Position numbers and translations under genes: made by a program
Part shown: positions 11,499-22,571 of the stretch, one piece after another
Layout: every line of letters starts with the position of its first letter
How positions within the stretch are numbered: position 1 is the stretch's first letter
From: Podospora pseudocomata
Lineage: Eukaryota; Ascomycota; Sordariomycetes; Sordariales; Podosporaceae
Assembly: GCF_035222375.1 (NCBI RefSeq)
Contig: NW_026946365.1
Location: 62,001 to 126,000, forward strand
Length of the DNA stretch: 64,000 nucleotides
Direction: 5' to 3'
The notes under the pieces: model-generated
The model's input: the letters and a program-made list of their open reading frames with translations, nothing else
Told to the model about the DNA's origin: nothing
Databases searched by the model: none

Positions 11499-11670
11499 AA
11501 GTACCATTCGAGGCCCGTTAATGTCACTAAGCTAAGGTGCCAATATTTCAAGGCCAGTACTGTATCCCTGTAGCTAATGTAATCGTAAGATAAAGAAGGA
11601 AAAAGGAAAGGAAGGTTTGTGTGTGGCCCGTCTTGCTCTCCAAGATATCCTTGCCCTGGCCTGTGCCTTC

Positions 11671-11716
11671 CTCCTGCTCTCCCATTGGCCACAGTCTCCC
11701 TGCTCTCCTATTGGTC
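11671..11716 (+). repeat. Imperfect direct repeat with CCAAT cores
   Basis: Two copies of a CCTGCTCTCC(C/T)ATTGG block lie about 26 bp apart inside a pyrimidine-rich stretch. ATTGG is the reverse complement of CCAAT, so paired CCAAT-type sites are possible. No gene start follows closely on either strand. Confidence 0.4.
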
Positions 11717-13090
11717 GCAACCTTCTTCCTGCTCCCTCTGCTCCCTGCACCCCTAACCCTGTCCGTGCTCTCTGCCGTATGCCGTCACAGTTAACGACCA
11801 TTCGAGACCATTTGGTTATATTTCAGGGTATAGTTGCAGATGCTGTTCCAGGTATATTGACTTACATTTCTTTACAATGTCGGACTCTCTCCATAGCATG
11901 CCTCTTAAGAGGTTGGAAAATAAGGTCATGACCCCCTGGCATCGATGTATTTGTACCAAGGTCTCAGAACCTTTAAGGGGTCAGAAAACCACTAAGCAAA
12001 CTTTCTCCCGTACAAATAGCGGCTATAAGCTGCTTGATAGCCATGAGTGGTCTGTCCCAAAAGCTGCCGGTCGCCTACCTGAGTCCATCCCATTGACTGA
12101 GCGAAAATGGTGGAGGGTGCGAATCGTGCGATACGAAAATTGTAGCAGCTTGATTTGCAGATGAGGCATGGAAACACTAAAGAGATCACGAAAAGAAATT
12201 CTTCGTTGCAATGAACTACGTTGGCTTGAATGGAGTCGAGACTATTATTAGCCTCAAAACTCAATGTACAACGATGCGAAAGGCTGGAAGTGCACCAGTT
12301 CACGACCATACTGAAGCACTGGGTTATTCTCCACCCATTGTTCTACTACAAATCACATAGCAGTATCAAGTAATGGCACAAGAGAAGTTGGCTGCCATGG
12401 ATGACAGCAGGTTAAGATGCTTCAATCGCTTAGAAGTCTTCAACATGTCGTTGCACTACGTAATATTGTATTAACGGCTTGTCTAATGGTACAGGATGTT
12501 AGGGTCCAAATAACCTGTGAGAATGATCAACCATAGCAATCATCACGTAGTGAAACGGTCATAGTGTTTTGTTTTTTTTAAAAAAAAAGAGAGAAACAGG
12601 GTTTGTAGTGCAGGCCTTGGTAAGCTTGTCATACTTGTTTTTGGTGTTGAATGAAGCTCCGTATTTCCTGATAAAGACTCAAAGGATCTTGGCTCAACGC
12701 GGGGTTAGCCCTTGTGTATATCCCGTATTCTTTAGCCGCTGCAGTTATGCCGAGATGCTGTTTATCCGTGAGCAGCTTGTCGTTGAGCGGACCAATGGCA
12801 AGTTCACCTCGGTTTCTCGCCCGTTGTTATGGGGTATCATTACATAGAGTCGGAAGAGATGAGACCAGAAGAAGAGCGTTGGATCATACTGTCACAGTGT
12901 AGGAGCCGGTTATTTGCTGACCAGGCGTACACGAGCACATCGAAAATGGGATAGGAAGCTCCCAAGACGAATCCTTCACGCTGACAAGTCAAGTTGTTAG
13001 CCCTTTAATAGTGTGCAACATTACCTTTCATAGAAACCACATTTCTCCACGAGACCAAACCAGCTGGAAAACACCTTGAAGCTCGACAAG

Positions 13091-14389
13091 ATGCTGTTTG
13101 TGGGATTCTGGCTGATGGCCACGGCCTCAGCCGTCGTTATACTTCCAGGGGGAGAACCAAAGCCCTACACAAGCCAGTATCCGATCTTGGCAACAACAGA
13201 AGACGCCTACTTTCGTGAATCCGCCCCCAATGAACTTTGGAGCGTCAACAACACCGTCAAGGTGATTCTGAGCTCACACTCGACCACCAACATATCCAAT
13301 GATGCCGGGCTGTATCCTTCTGGTGACTCTTTCATTCGCGGCGCAATACAGGCGTGGGGTGAGCATTTGCACCTGGTCGTGCGCCCCGAAGAGGTCTGGT
13401 TCACCATTTTGGTGCAGATGAACTTTTATATGACATCTCATGCCGAGGAAGTTCGAGAGCTATTCGTCAATCACCAAGGACAACGGGAGATTCTCGTCGA
13501 GGATCTCACATGGTACCGCATTTTAAGCCGTTTCAGAACAGAAATTCAAGCGAGAGTCAAAACCGATTGGTTGATGGACTGGATCATGCCCAACTTCTCA
13601 ACAACAACCGAGAGCGACGTCATGACGGCCAATATCCTAATGATGGGTCTGACCAAAGCCTACTTCAAATACATTGGAAAACCTGTCTGTGGTCTACCAT
13701 CGGTTACGCTGCTCGGCGAGCTTTCAGACTGGCAGAAGATCCTAGCAAAGCTCGACCGTCTGCCTGACTTTGGCCCGGAGCCCGAAGAATACAAGGCCAG
13801 ACTCCGTCCTATTCTTTCGAGATTTGTCACAAGCTTCGAACAACCCGATTCACCCGCCACGCAAGAGTTTTGGAACCAAATTGTGACAGGAAGAGCGGGC
13901 AAAGTGTGCGGATCACCGCCAGTATTTCTCTCTGGATGGATCACGGGCTTCTTTTTCTGGAACGAGAACGGCCAGGCTTTCGCGCGTCAAAAAGGCAACA
14001 TGTTGACACTTGATGGCATCTCCTATCCCGTTCTTGACCTCGAATTTGCACCAGTGGGATACGCAAGAGCCCCATTTGTGATGCGGAACTACCAAGGTCA
14101 AGGGGACTTCCCTGCATACGTCGCGGCTGGCAATCTAGGGAAGCAGGTCACAACCGGTCCCCCGGCCGGGTACAAGGAGGCGTTGTTGAGGACTAGTGGC
14201 AATGTTAGCCTTGCCGACGACAAGGCTAGGCATGCAACTCTGAGGCCCTTGAGTGCATGGATGCTGTACGGCCCCCTCAGTCATGAGCCCCGATCAGGTT
14301 GGTTCAAGGAGGATGAGTTGATGGATATTCAGATGAGTGTCAAAAAGTACATGACTGGAGACACGTGTGGTTTGCTGGCCGCTCCTTGA
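13091..14389 (+). CDS. Secreted DUF4419 protein
   Basis: One exon encodes 432 residues from the ATG at 13091. This start places a signal peptide (MLFVGFWLMATASAVVILPGG) at the N terminus. The body matches the DUF4419 pattern: SGDSFIRGAIQAWGEHLHLVVRPEEVWFTIL (given here by its positions, residues 72-103), then FMTSHAEEVRELF-like and WMDWIMPNFSTTTESD, a VTLLGELSDWQKI block, and CGSPPVFLSGWITGFFFW. Such proteins occur in fungi, slime moulds and some bacteria; their function is unknown. The secreted form is one of two common fungal versions. Confidence 0.88.
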   Translation: MLFVGFWLMATASAVVILPGGEPKPYTSQYPILATTEDAYFRESAPNELWSVNNTVKVILSSHSTTNISNDAGLYPSGDSFIRGAIQAWGEHLHLVVRPEEVWFTILVQMNFYMTSHAEEVRELFVNHQGQREILVEDLTWYRILSRFRTEIQARVKTDWLMDWIMPNFSTTTESDVMTANILMMGLTKAYFKYIGKPVCGLPSVTLLGELSDWQKILAKLDRLPDFGPEPEEYKARLRPILSRFVTSFEQPDSPATQEFWNQIVTGRAGKVCGSPPVFLSGWITGFFFWNENGQAFARQKGNMLTLDGISYPVLDLEFAPVGYARAPFVMRNYQGQGDFPAYVAAGNLGKQVTTGPPAGYKEALLRTSGNVSLADDKARHATLRPLSAWMLYGPLSHEPRSGWFKEDELMDIQMSVKKYMTGDTCGLLAAP

Positions 14390-15392
14390 TGTCAGTTATT
14401 GTTAGTTTTCACAGCCTCAAAACAGTTTGGCTCTTCATCCTGCACTGGCCTGAAACTGCCTCATCCCATGTCTGCCTTGAACTCATGGTGCTGAGGACCC
14501 GCTCATACATTATATTGGCCATCCTGAAACATGAACGTATATTTGGGGCTTCTGCTGGGTCAGCTTCGAATTCCGAGGCCTCTTGATATCTTTACTCGCT
14601 ACCATATTCTGGGACTCCTCCTTACGGCAAAGTTCAAAGCAAAACTGTGCCGCAGTTCTAGCCAAGTCATCCGACAACCTGCGACCATCACAGTCAGTGC
14701 ACATCTAGGCCCTCATGGCCCCTGCTTTGTCAGAGGCTTGCAGTGTCCCCAACTATTGAAATCCTTTGATCCTTCGCCATTAGCCGTGCAAAAAAGGTAT
14801 AGCTACTTCGCCACTCTACACATGACCTCCTTCAATTAGGTAGATCATCATCCCAGACTCGAGATGCTGACCGGAAGTCTCGGAAACCGTATTGCATATG
14901 CATTGCTCTTGGCATTAGCAAGGCGTGCAAGGTGTAGGTCTTGAATTCCCATCATTGGACCTTTGCCAAGTTGAGGACTGAGTTGTCAGCCCTTGTGGTC
15001 ATATCTACCAGAGCAATTCCATGGAAAAGCAATCTTGTCATTGACCGAGAAGGAGCGGTGAAAGATAACAGAGGACACCAAAGTGCGTAGTTGCCATAAG
15101 GTATGAGGTATCAGGAGCTACGTCTCTGGCCTGAGGTTTTCCAAGTTGCTTGTGCGAGACCACACAAACGACCCCGTAATTTGAATACGATGATTATAAA
15201 AGTAAGTATTTGGCAGTACTGCAAAGGATTCAGGCACAGCAAGACCCATGACTGTTGCTGGTGTCGGTGAGCATAAACCTGGCAAATAGGTAGCCAAGGG
15301 GGGTAGGTAGGCAACTATATGTATCTGTAAGAGACGAGAACTAGAATTACCATGCAGCTGCTGAAAAGTTCACAGGTACACCTTACTCCAAC
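14390..15392. other. Intergenic
   Basis: About 1 kb between two plus-strand genes with no supportable gene. The right end contains a TATAAA at 15195-15200 about 190 bp upstream of the protease ATG and a TAGGTAGG word near 15,303. Confidence 0.5.
15195..15200 (+). promoter_or_regulatory. TATA-like element upstream of subtilisin-type protease
   Basis: TATAAA in a GATTATAAAAG context lies about 190 bp before the protease start. Distance is within the fungal range but somewhat long; sequence match only. Confidence 0.35.
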
Positions 15393-16951
15393 ATGCTTCA
15401 ATTCAGAGTCCCACTCGCCCTTTGCTGGCTTCTAGGCGCTGTTTCTCTCTCAACTACTCGCGCGTTATCCACCCCTTCCAGCCAAACAGTGTCACCAGGA
15501 AATTCGATTATTCCCGGATCGTCGATTGCCGTCAAGATTGATAGAGCAGCCGCGGTCTCCTCGCGCTCTCTGGGCGGCATCAAGTCCGTCGAACAACTGA
15601 TTCGAAACGCTCAAAGAGACTCTCAGCTGAGCAAAAGAGAGGTAGAATTCACCGTTCATCCTCTCATCACCACCGTGTCACCAAAGAGAATCACTCAGTT
15701 GGTCGAGAGAGCGACTGTCCTTAACCCAAACTACGTCCCAACAGATTTCAGCACATGGTATCAAGTTCTTTTTCCGGAACCCGAAAGCGAGGACAACCAA
15801 ACTCTCCATGACCTTCTGGCTACGCTCTCTGGCTACCAAGAGGTAGCAAGCTGCCATCCACTCGGTGGCGGCATCCTCCCCGCCGTGGACCCCAGCAATG
15901 ACCCCCTATTTCCAAACCAGGGATATATGACGCCAGCAGGGGAGGGTATCAACGCGCCATACGCATGGGGATTCCCCGGTGGCGATGGAGCCAACACTAC
16001 CATCATCGACATTGAGAGGGGTTGGAAGCTGGATCATGAGGATTTGGTACGCTACATCTATCCATCTCCCTTGGTAGCTTGTCACGCTCTTACTAACAGA
16101 CACGATGTTGACAGGTGGATGCTAATATCACACTTCTAGCCGGGTTGAATGTCAAAGACAGATATCAATCCAATTACCGGCACGGAACAGCCGTTCTCGG
16201 TGAAATGCTCATGGTGGACAACAACATTGGCGGCGTGGGCATCATCCCTGGAGCTCAGGGGCATGTTGTCGGGGTGACGCGTGTTGTCGGCGGCGGCCCT
16301 TTTGAGAATTATCCCGAGGCCATCCTGGATGCCGTCGATGCTCTTGGCTTTGGAGATGCGATATTGCTTGAAATCCAGGTTCCCGATGCCAACGGCAACA
16401 TGTTTCCCGTCGAAATCATCGATGCCGTGTTCGACGCCATCTCCCTTGCAACCTCCCTGGGAATTACGGTCATTGAGCCTGCTGGCAACGGTCAGCAAGA
16501 CCTGGATGCTCCAATCCTTCGCATTGGCAGCGCAACCCCAGCGCCTATTCTCAACCCGAGTAGTCCCGAGTTCCGCGATTCGGGCGCCATCATGGTTGGC
16601 GCAGCGACGTCGACAATACCTCGGACCAGAGTACTCGAGTCCAATTACGGGGCACGCATCGATGTGCATGCCTGGGGCGAAAACATTCTCACCGCCTCAG
16701 TTGCGGGTTCGGCCGACGATATCGACACCTACTTGCCCTTTGACGGCACATCGGGAGCCGCTCCCATCATTGCCGGCGCAGCCCTCAGCGTTCAGGGGAT
16801 GATCAGTGCCAACCGCGGGACAAAGTTGGATGCACTTGTACTCCGAGACCTGATCAAGATTGATGGAACACCCACCTCTAATCCATCCGTCGACAAGCTA
16901 GGAGTGCAGCCTGACCTTCGTGCGCTCATTGACGGAGGCCATCTTTTGTAG
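15393..16951 (+). CDS. Secreted subtilisin-type serine protease (S8)
   Basis: Exons 15393-16046 and 16115-16951 join in phase 0 to 496 residues. The intron carries a textbook TTACTAACAG branch point. A signal peptide (MLQFRVPLALCWLLGAVSLS) is followed by a non-catalytic N-terminal region of about 180 residues that could act as a prodomain. The triad can be read as Asp in TIIDIERGW, His in YRHGTAVLGEML and Ser in DGTSGAAPIIAGAA; the oxyanion Asn lies in EPAGNGQQ. The HGT and GTSxAxP signatures assign family S8, although the Asp block is divergent from proteinase K types. It probably acts outside the cell. Confidence 0.92.
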
Positions 16952-17291
16952 TCAGAAATTCTTTCTCTACCTTATTAGTCTATGGAGTAATAGTAGCTAC
17001 CTACTTTGCTTAGTTTCTCATCATGAGAGTCTGTAAAATGCACTTACTCCGTCTGAGTACCTTACGTACAGTTTGAATCTGCCCTGACATCAGCCCAACG
17101 CCCCGAATCCTGCACATCGCTGACCGAAAACAGTTACACCTAGCAGTATCGTGTGTCAGCACGTAAACCTAGGTAAGACACGTTGGAGGCCAACAGGCTT
17201 AAAAGGCGACTTTGCCTGCTCTCCCAGCCAACTGTCCCTCTTCAAGTTCATCCAACGTAGAGTACCTAGCCCAATCTCTACCTCCTGAAAC
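16952..17291. other. Intergenic
   Basis: This 340-bp stretch between two plus-strand genes contains no gene. It includes CTACCTACTTTGC near 16,996, one of the recurrent TAC-CTA words of the window. Confidence 0.5.
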
Positions 17292-17806
17292 ATGAAACCC
17301 CAAGCTATCCTTTCGGCGCTGGCGGGAAGTATGAGCTGCTCCATATCACCAGAAACAGAGCCAACGACAGCATTGAGATACCAACCGCCCAAAGCCCATA
17401 TGCCTTCACTGGTCTGCTCATATACACAAGCAGCGGCTACATGTCCGCGCACATGACATCGTTCAATGTCTCCAACCTTCACGACGACGGAGCAAACATG
17501 GTCTGGCCCCCTCGAAATACCACAGATCTTGACGACGCGTGGGCCGTTGTCGCCAAAACTACGCTTGCATATGCTGGCACCTTGTCGATTAATCCAGAGG
17601 TTCCGTCCACCAAAGAGTCCAGAGCTGTCCTGCAGGGCCCGTTTCATGTCACAAACTTGCCCGCATGGGTCGGTGGGACTCAAAAACGGAATTACAGGGT
17701 GGTGAAGCACAAAGGCCAAAACGGGGGCACATTCTTGAGACTCAGCGCACCTGTGAACGCAGACGCTACGGTTGAGGGTACGCTTTGGTGTAGAAAACTG
17801 GACTGA
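17292..17806 (+). pseudogene. Lipocalin-like domain gene with a one-base frame break
   Basis: The 3' frame ends in a TGA at 17804-17806. It encodes a typical fungal lipocalin-like domain: KYELLHI at the start, AFTGLLIYTSSGYMSAHM, a central AYAGTLSI strand and a C-terminal LRLSAP...GTLWCRK. This frame has no ATG before a stop upstream. The only suitable ATG (17292) starts a different frame reading LSALAG. In the family an LAG(T/K)(W/Y)-E-LL block is continuous, so the two halves meet at GCGGGAAGTAT (about 17,327), one base short. No plausible intron would join them. Either the gene is broken or the sequence has a one-base error beside a G/A run. Confidence 0.6.
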
Positions 17807-18133
17807 TGGTGTTGGGGCTTACCGTGACTGCTTACTCGCCATTGAAACAGTATTCCAGGCCAAGATGTACCTAGCTTTTGATCATTTTTCAAAGGCAATA
17901 ATTGATGCTGTTGCTTGAGTGGCAAACAAACTAACGCAAGAAATTCAAGCATCTGCCCTCCGCCAGCTGCTTTTCTGCATGTAATCTCTTCCACCGCCGT
18001 GTACATCTCTCGCCTTGTGGCCAATCTGGCTACCCCCTCCAGATGACTGGCTTTGGCCGTGCTGGTCAGGGCCTCTCCCATCTCGAGCTATGGAGAGACG
18101 AACGGCCACTCCATTCATTGCCGTGCCTCTCAG
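17807..18133. other. Intergenic between convergent genes
   Basis: This 327-bp stretch holds the two 3' ends; no gene seen. Confidence 0.5.
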
Positions 18134-18917
18134 TTACTTGACAGCACGGTCAACTTCCTCGGGGAAGCCAAGGTCAACATAACAGTGATGGTGGTTCCCA
18201 GGCGTAGATCGGAGCGAGTATGAAACCACGCGCTTGCCGATGGCGACGCTAAAACGTGCGGTGTCAATCCATCTGGACATGTTTGAAGATGACATGCTTG
18301 GGAGCATGGATTTACACGTCGAAGCCTGAAAAAAAGCTGCGAATCTCAGCGTCGTTGTGTTCCTGATCAATCATTTTGTCGAGGCCATCGATGCGGATGC
18401 GGGTGCTGTCCTTGTTGGAGTAACTTTGCAGACGATTCAGGGCAGCATACGGCCCTTGCTGGTCTTCTGTTTGCTCTCTTGGGGAATTCCAGCCCCGAAA
18501 TCTCGCCCCATCCTTCTGTTCTGAGGCGCCGTCGGCACCTTTCCAATCACCCCATCTCTGGAACACAGGTCGAAATTCAGCGGAGCTCTGGTCTCCACGC
18601 GATGATCTCCCATGTCCCTTGGGTACACAGGGGCCCAGCTTGACGACCCTCCCGAGGATTGATTGGCCCGCAAGCGCCTCCGAAGCGTAGGTAGCCTCTT
18701 GGTGTGATGGAAAGTCGACGAAACAGTACCCTCGGTTTCTACCACTGATAGGATCGATCGAAATATGGATTTTCTGAAAGCTGTTGAGGTTGGCCCCGAC
18801 GAGCAATTCCTTCACATCTGCCGGTTTGGCAAAATAGTCCAAACTACCAACATAAATCCGATTGAAGTCAGTCGGGACGGCAGTGTTCAGCTCTTGATCA
18901 TCGTGACGCCTCGCCAT
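18134..18917 (-). CDS. Two-RRM RNA-binding protein
   Basis: The first RRM spans about residues 20-95, with RNP2-like RIYVGSL and RNP1-like NRGYCFVDF. A charged Gly/Arg/Ser linker follows. The second RRM starts at TRIRIDGLDKM and ends after an intron with HHCYVDLGFPEEVDRAV before TAA at 18134-18136. The long first exon runs from MARRHDDQE at 18917 to about FFSGFD. The phase across the intron (GAC|GTGTAA... to ...TTTTAG|CG) is off by one base in my reading, next to a seven-T run. The exact 3' structure is therefore uncertain. It probably acts in mRNA metabolism; no closer assignment is possible. Confidence 0.72.
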
Positions 18918-19366
18918 CTTTGAGTTGGTGGCTATCGTATAGCTGATAAGAGTATTTGTCGAGTACTGTCTATGCGCAAGAGCAAGAAGATTTTACTGCT
19001 GGAGGTGGCGCAAAAGCCCTCCCACAATTTTAGGCTAAACCGCACGTCAAAGTGGGTCAACAATGTATTGGCGGGCAAGCTTGAATGAGGTACCAACCCT
19101 ACTTTAGTACCTTAGGGAAGAATGTCCAAGAGAGACAGACAGTCAAAGTGAACCAATGCGAGACAAGGCCTTGATGTTTGTTCTGAGTATGAAGTTCAAT
19201 CACATGTCACAGCAGATCACTGTCACACTGACGGCGCCGAACACAGCTTCTCATCACATGGGAAGCTCTGCGCCTTCTCTGTTGTTGGGCATACTGTTGT
19301 GTGTCCACGTTGCTGCCAGCTTTTTGTCAAGGTAGAGGCTGTATTCGAATCATACAGGTACTCATA
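18918..19366. other. Intergenic
   Basis: This 449-bp stretch is upstream of the RRM gene and downstream of the monooxygenase remnant. No gene seen. Confidence 0.5.
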
Positions 19367-20556
19367 CTAGATGCCTAGACCGTCAAAACTGGTCTCCTCA
19401 TCAATAACAACGCCAAACTGTTTCACCGCAATTGAATAACTCTCACGAACCGCTTCGCTGGCATAGATCCTCATCTCCTTTTCGTAACGCTCTGTGACCC
19501 CTGCCTTGTATCCGCCAGCTTCACGCAAGAGACGACCAATTAGTGCAGAGTCTCTTACAGCGGTGTTGGCGCCGATGCCACCAGCTGGATTCATGGAATG
19601 AACAGAGTCACCAATGACGGTGACGCGTGGTTGGTTTGGTCAGTCAGGAACACCTGAGGGTGTTGAACAGGTGATCTTCCAAAATGCGGCCTCAGACTCG
19701 TTCATGTCTTCGAATAGCGGTCTAAAGCGAGGGTGCCACTTCTGTGTCAGAGATTTGGCGATGTCTGCTGCCGTCCTGCCCACGATGGTGTAGTCGTCAT
19801 TTGGAGCCCGAATTACGCCGGGGTGACCACCCATGGTCCAGCCGAAAGAGACGCTTGGATCATCCATCTCTTCAGGGCGGACGTTCGTAATGACGAAAAC
19901 AGACCCTTCTGGGCGTGTATCGTCCAGCAACCGAAAGACTCCCTCGCCGAGGCCTTTGAAGGATGCGCTCGGCGCCTGCCCGTGAGTCCCCCTCGCGCCT
20001 GTGTCATAGACCTTCAGCTTCCCTTCTGAAAGTTGCTTGGCAACCTTGGAGTATATCCCTTCTCCGCCAACCAACAAGGGGCCTTCGACAGACCTAGTCC
20101 CATCCGCAAAGATGGCTTGTACCCCGTCTTCAGTGACTTCATAGCCCGTCACATGCTTGCCGCACTCAATGTTGTCCTCGCAACCTTGGGCAAATATTCT
20201 TCGCATGTCCTCCCTGGAAATCCCAATCGTTTTGCCTCCTCCCTGTCGCGATACTAGCGCCGGTGGGACCAAGTGATGCTCGTTCTGCTCTCCGGTCACG
20301 GCGTTAAACGATGCAAATCCGAGTCCGCCCGTCTTGCCAAAGGTGTCCCAGAATCGCTGCCAAGTCTCGGGATCCAAGACGGCCTGGATGGCATCCAAGC
20401 CTTCAGAAGATAAGCGAAGCCGGTAACCCTGAGCACGAAAAACAAAACATCTCGTTCAAAGACCCTGTAAGGAATACCGGAGAGCCTCAGCGACTGTGCT
20501 AATAAGAGGGAGGCGATACCCGCACCAGCGATAAGGATAGGTTTTCTGTCGGTCAT
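19367..20556 (-). pseudogene. FAD-dependent monooxygenase, two lesions
   Basis: The N terminus has a Rossmann FAD motif (PILIAGAGIASLLLAQSL) and a YRVFERD strand. After a one-base frame change near 20,440 the family sequence resumes with AQGYRLRLSSEGLDA, runs through TIVGRTAADIA and reaches PSGVPD. There an in-frame TGA (19640-19642) stands where relatives usually have Trp. The same frame continues with the second FAD motif (VTVIGDSVHSMNPAGGIGANTA) to a TAG at 19367. The enzyme class hydroxylates or epoxidises small organic substrates with NAD(P)H and O2. An intron hiding the TGA would remove the conserved GD motif, so decay or sequence error is likelier. It lies divergent from the SDR gene, which could point to a shared former pathway. 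Confidence 0.8.
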
Positions 20557-21615
20557 TGTTGGCGGTGCACCTTTGTTTCAAGGATGCAGGTACCTATGGA
20601 AGAGAGCCGGTATTCGAGAGTCTGGGAGCAGGCATGCTCTTGTAGATCAAATCACGCCCTGAGCATTTGTTGGAGTCGTCTACATGTCGGTGAGCCCCTC
20701 TACTTGCTGCATGCCATTATTAATGTGTTAATAAATTCAGGCATGGGCTGACAAATCGCGGCAATCGCGTAATGACCATTGCTGGTGTGACAAGGGCTGT
20801 AATACCAGGGCTTGGAACTCATGGTTCAATTCAGGCTAATGATCTTCAATGGCCTCGAAGAGCGTGATGAGGAAGAAGAAGGTCTAGGAATACAGACAGA
20901 TCTCAGAGACGCGTATTTATCCATCGTCAGGTGGTCCGTGCCCAGTGGCCTCAAGCCGCTGCCAAGTTCCTCAATATCTCAGGTTGACCAATATCATCTT
21001 CTTAATAACCGCGAAGCCTGTGATCGTCTACCTCACTTTGACTACTGGTTCACAGCGTGCAGTTACCCCTTCTTTCAGTGGCATCGACGGTGTTGTTGGT
21101 CGTGTTCACGGTGGTTGGTTCGTTGACGTGTGACAGCTGGTACACGATAAGCCTGAGATCGGACGAATGTACCTTCTTGTGGCTTTTGCACTTGACCTCT
21201 TCGACACATTATGAAAATAAAGGAATATAGAATAAGATTGAATAGCAAAAACACCAAAACATACTTCAATCCTAGCCTGGCAGAATGCTCTTTTCCACCG
21301 AATTGTAGTGGCTGGTCCGTGTTCATAAACCCTCATGGATTTATCTTCCAAGTCAAAGGTATCAGATTAAAAGCCACCAAAGAGAAAAGAGGGTATCCAC
21401 TTACACCCGACGCCCTGGCGCTTTCCCTCTTTCAACCGCACGGCAGAACTTTTCACCGACGGCATTTGCAAGGGCCTTGTGGTGGGATTAGTTCGGGGCT
21501 CACAAGAAGCTTCGTCATCTTGATTAACAGAACTCGCCCGGCCACATTCCTTCGTTTTGTCAATTCGCTCACACTATACTCGCAACTACTAAACTGCACG
21601 CAACGATAACTCACC
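20557..21615. other. Intergenic, divergent promoter region
   Basis: About 1.06 kb between the monooxygenase remnant and the SDR gene. No gene supported. Confidence 0.5.
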
Positions 21616-22473
21616 ATGTCTACTAGAGCCCTTGTTATCGGCGGTACGAACGGTATCGGATATGCCATGGCATGCCGAATCGCCATCGACAACCCGTCAT
21701 CCACCGTGATCATCAGCGGTCGCAATAAGCCAGCCATGATTCCTCACCCCAACATCGAGTTCCTTGCTGTTGACGCCTCATCCATGCTTCAAATCAAACA
21801 GTACACAGACAAAATCATAACTTCCCACAGGGCCCGGAAGCTCGATTTTCTCATCATGACGCAGGGTATTTTCACCATGGCCGGCCGTACAGAAACCACC
21901 GAGGGCATCGACAACAAGATGGCTCTCCACTACTATGGCAAACAGCTTCTCATCAGAGAACTTCTCCCAGTGCTGAAAGATAATGCCAGGGTGATAATTG
22001 TTCTGGATGGCAAAAACGGTGCCCCAGCGAAGCTGGACTGGAACGATCTGGATTTGAAAAGGACTTACAGCTTGCCCAGTGCTGCCTACCACTGCATCTC
22101 GATGAATGATTCCATGATCCAGTTCCACGCCGCACAGCAACAGCAGAACGGCAACTCAAAAAGGCACTTTGTTCATGCCTACCCCGGCGTGGTGGCGTCC
22201 AACATCATGGCGGGCCTGCCTTGGTATCTGCGCGGGCCATCTCAGATCCTGATGAAGATGGCAGCGGTGTCAACAGACACATGTGCTGAGTATTTGTTGC
22301 AAGGAGTATCTGAAGTCACCCAGAAGGCCGAGAAGGAGGGAAGGTTTTGGAGCAACATTGATCAGAAAGGGCGAGCGGTACCAGACAAGGCAATCTGGAC
22401 TGAGGAGCAGCTGAAGTCAGTATCTGACCACACCTGGACATTGATTGACAGTGCACTCAAGTGTACTGCCTGA
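21616..22473 (+). CDS. Atypical short-chain dehydrogenase/reductase-like protein
   Basis: A single exon gives 285 residues. The N-terminal nucleotide site is clear (ALVIGGTNGIGYAMA, the TGxxxGIG variant), followed by VDASS and LIMTQGIFTM where classical enzymes have NNAG. The active-site helix reads YHCISMND, so the Tyr of YxxxK may be present but the Lys is replaced by Met. VHAYPGVV matches the PG motif after the active site. It may be a non-classical reductase, or it may bind cofactor without standard catalysis. It diverges from the decayed FAD monooxygenase. Confidence 0.82.
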   Translation: MSTRALVIGGTNGIGYAMACRIAIDNPSSTVIISGRNKPAMIPHPNIEFLAVDASSMLQIKQYTDKIITSHRARKLDFLIMTQGIFTMAGRTETTEGIDNKMALHYYGKQLLIRELLPVLKDNARVIIVLDGKNGAPAKLDWNDLDLKRTYSLPSAAYHCISMNDSMIQFHAAQQQQNGNSKRHFVHAYPGVVASNIMAGLPWYLRGPSQILMKMAAVSTDTCAEYLLQGVSEVTQKAEKEGRFWSNIDQKGRAVPDKAIWTEEQLKSVSDHTWTLIDSALKCTA

Positions 22474-22571
22474 GCTATTCTCGCGTGGCAGATTTGGGAA
22501 GATTTCATCAGTGCCTATAGACCTTTCCTTGTTATCATTATCTACCTAGTCAAGATTTCTGGAGGTCTGAT

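Larger units (their letters stand above)
10595..13090. other. 2.5 kb gene-free region, partly AT-rich
   Basis: No frame has coding character. The part from about 11,140 to 11,620 is AT-rich and contains a perfect 20-bp palindrome. A pyrimidine-rich stretch at 11,640-11,770 carries two imperfect copies of a CTGCTCTCC-ATTGG block. A T-run meeting an A-run lies at about 12,571-12,589. It may be a degraded repeat, but no terminal repeats or transposase remnants were recognised. Confidence 0.45.

Noticed and set aside
11745-11765. CCCTAACCCTG, a telomere-like word
   Set aside because: Only about two imperfect units are present, in a pyrimidine-rich stretch, with normal genes on both sides, so it is not a telomere tract.
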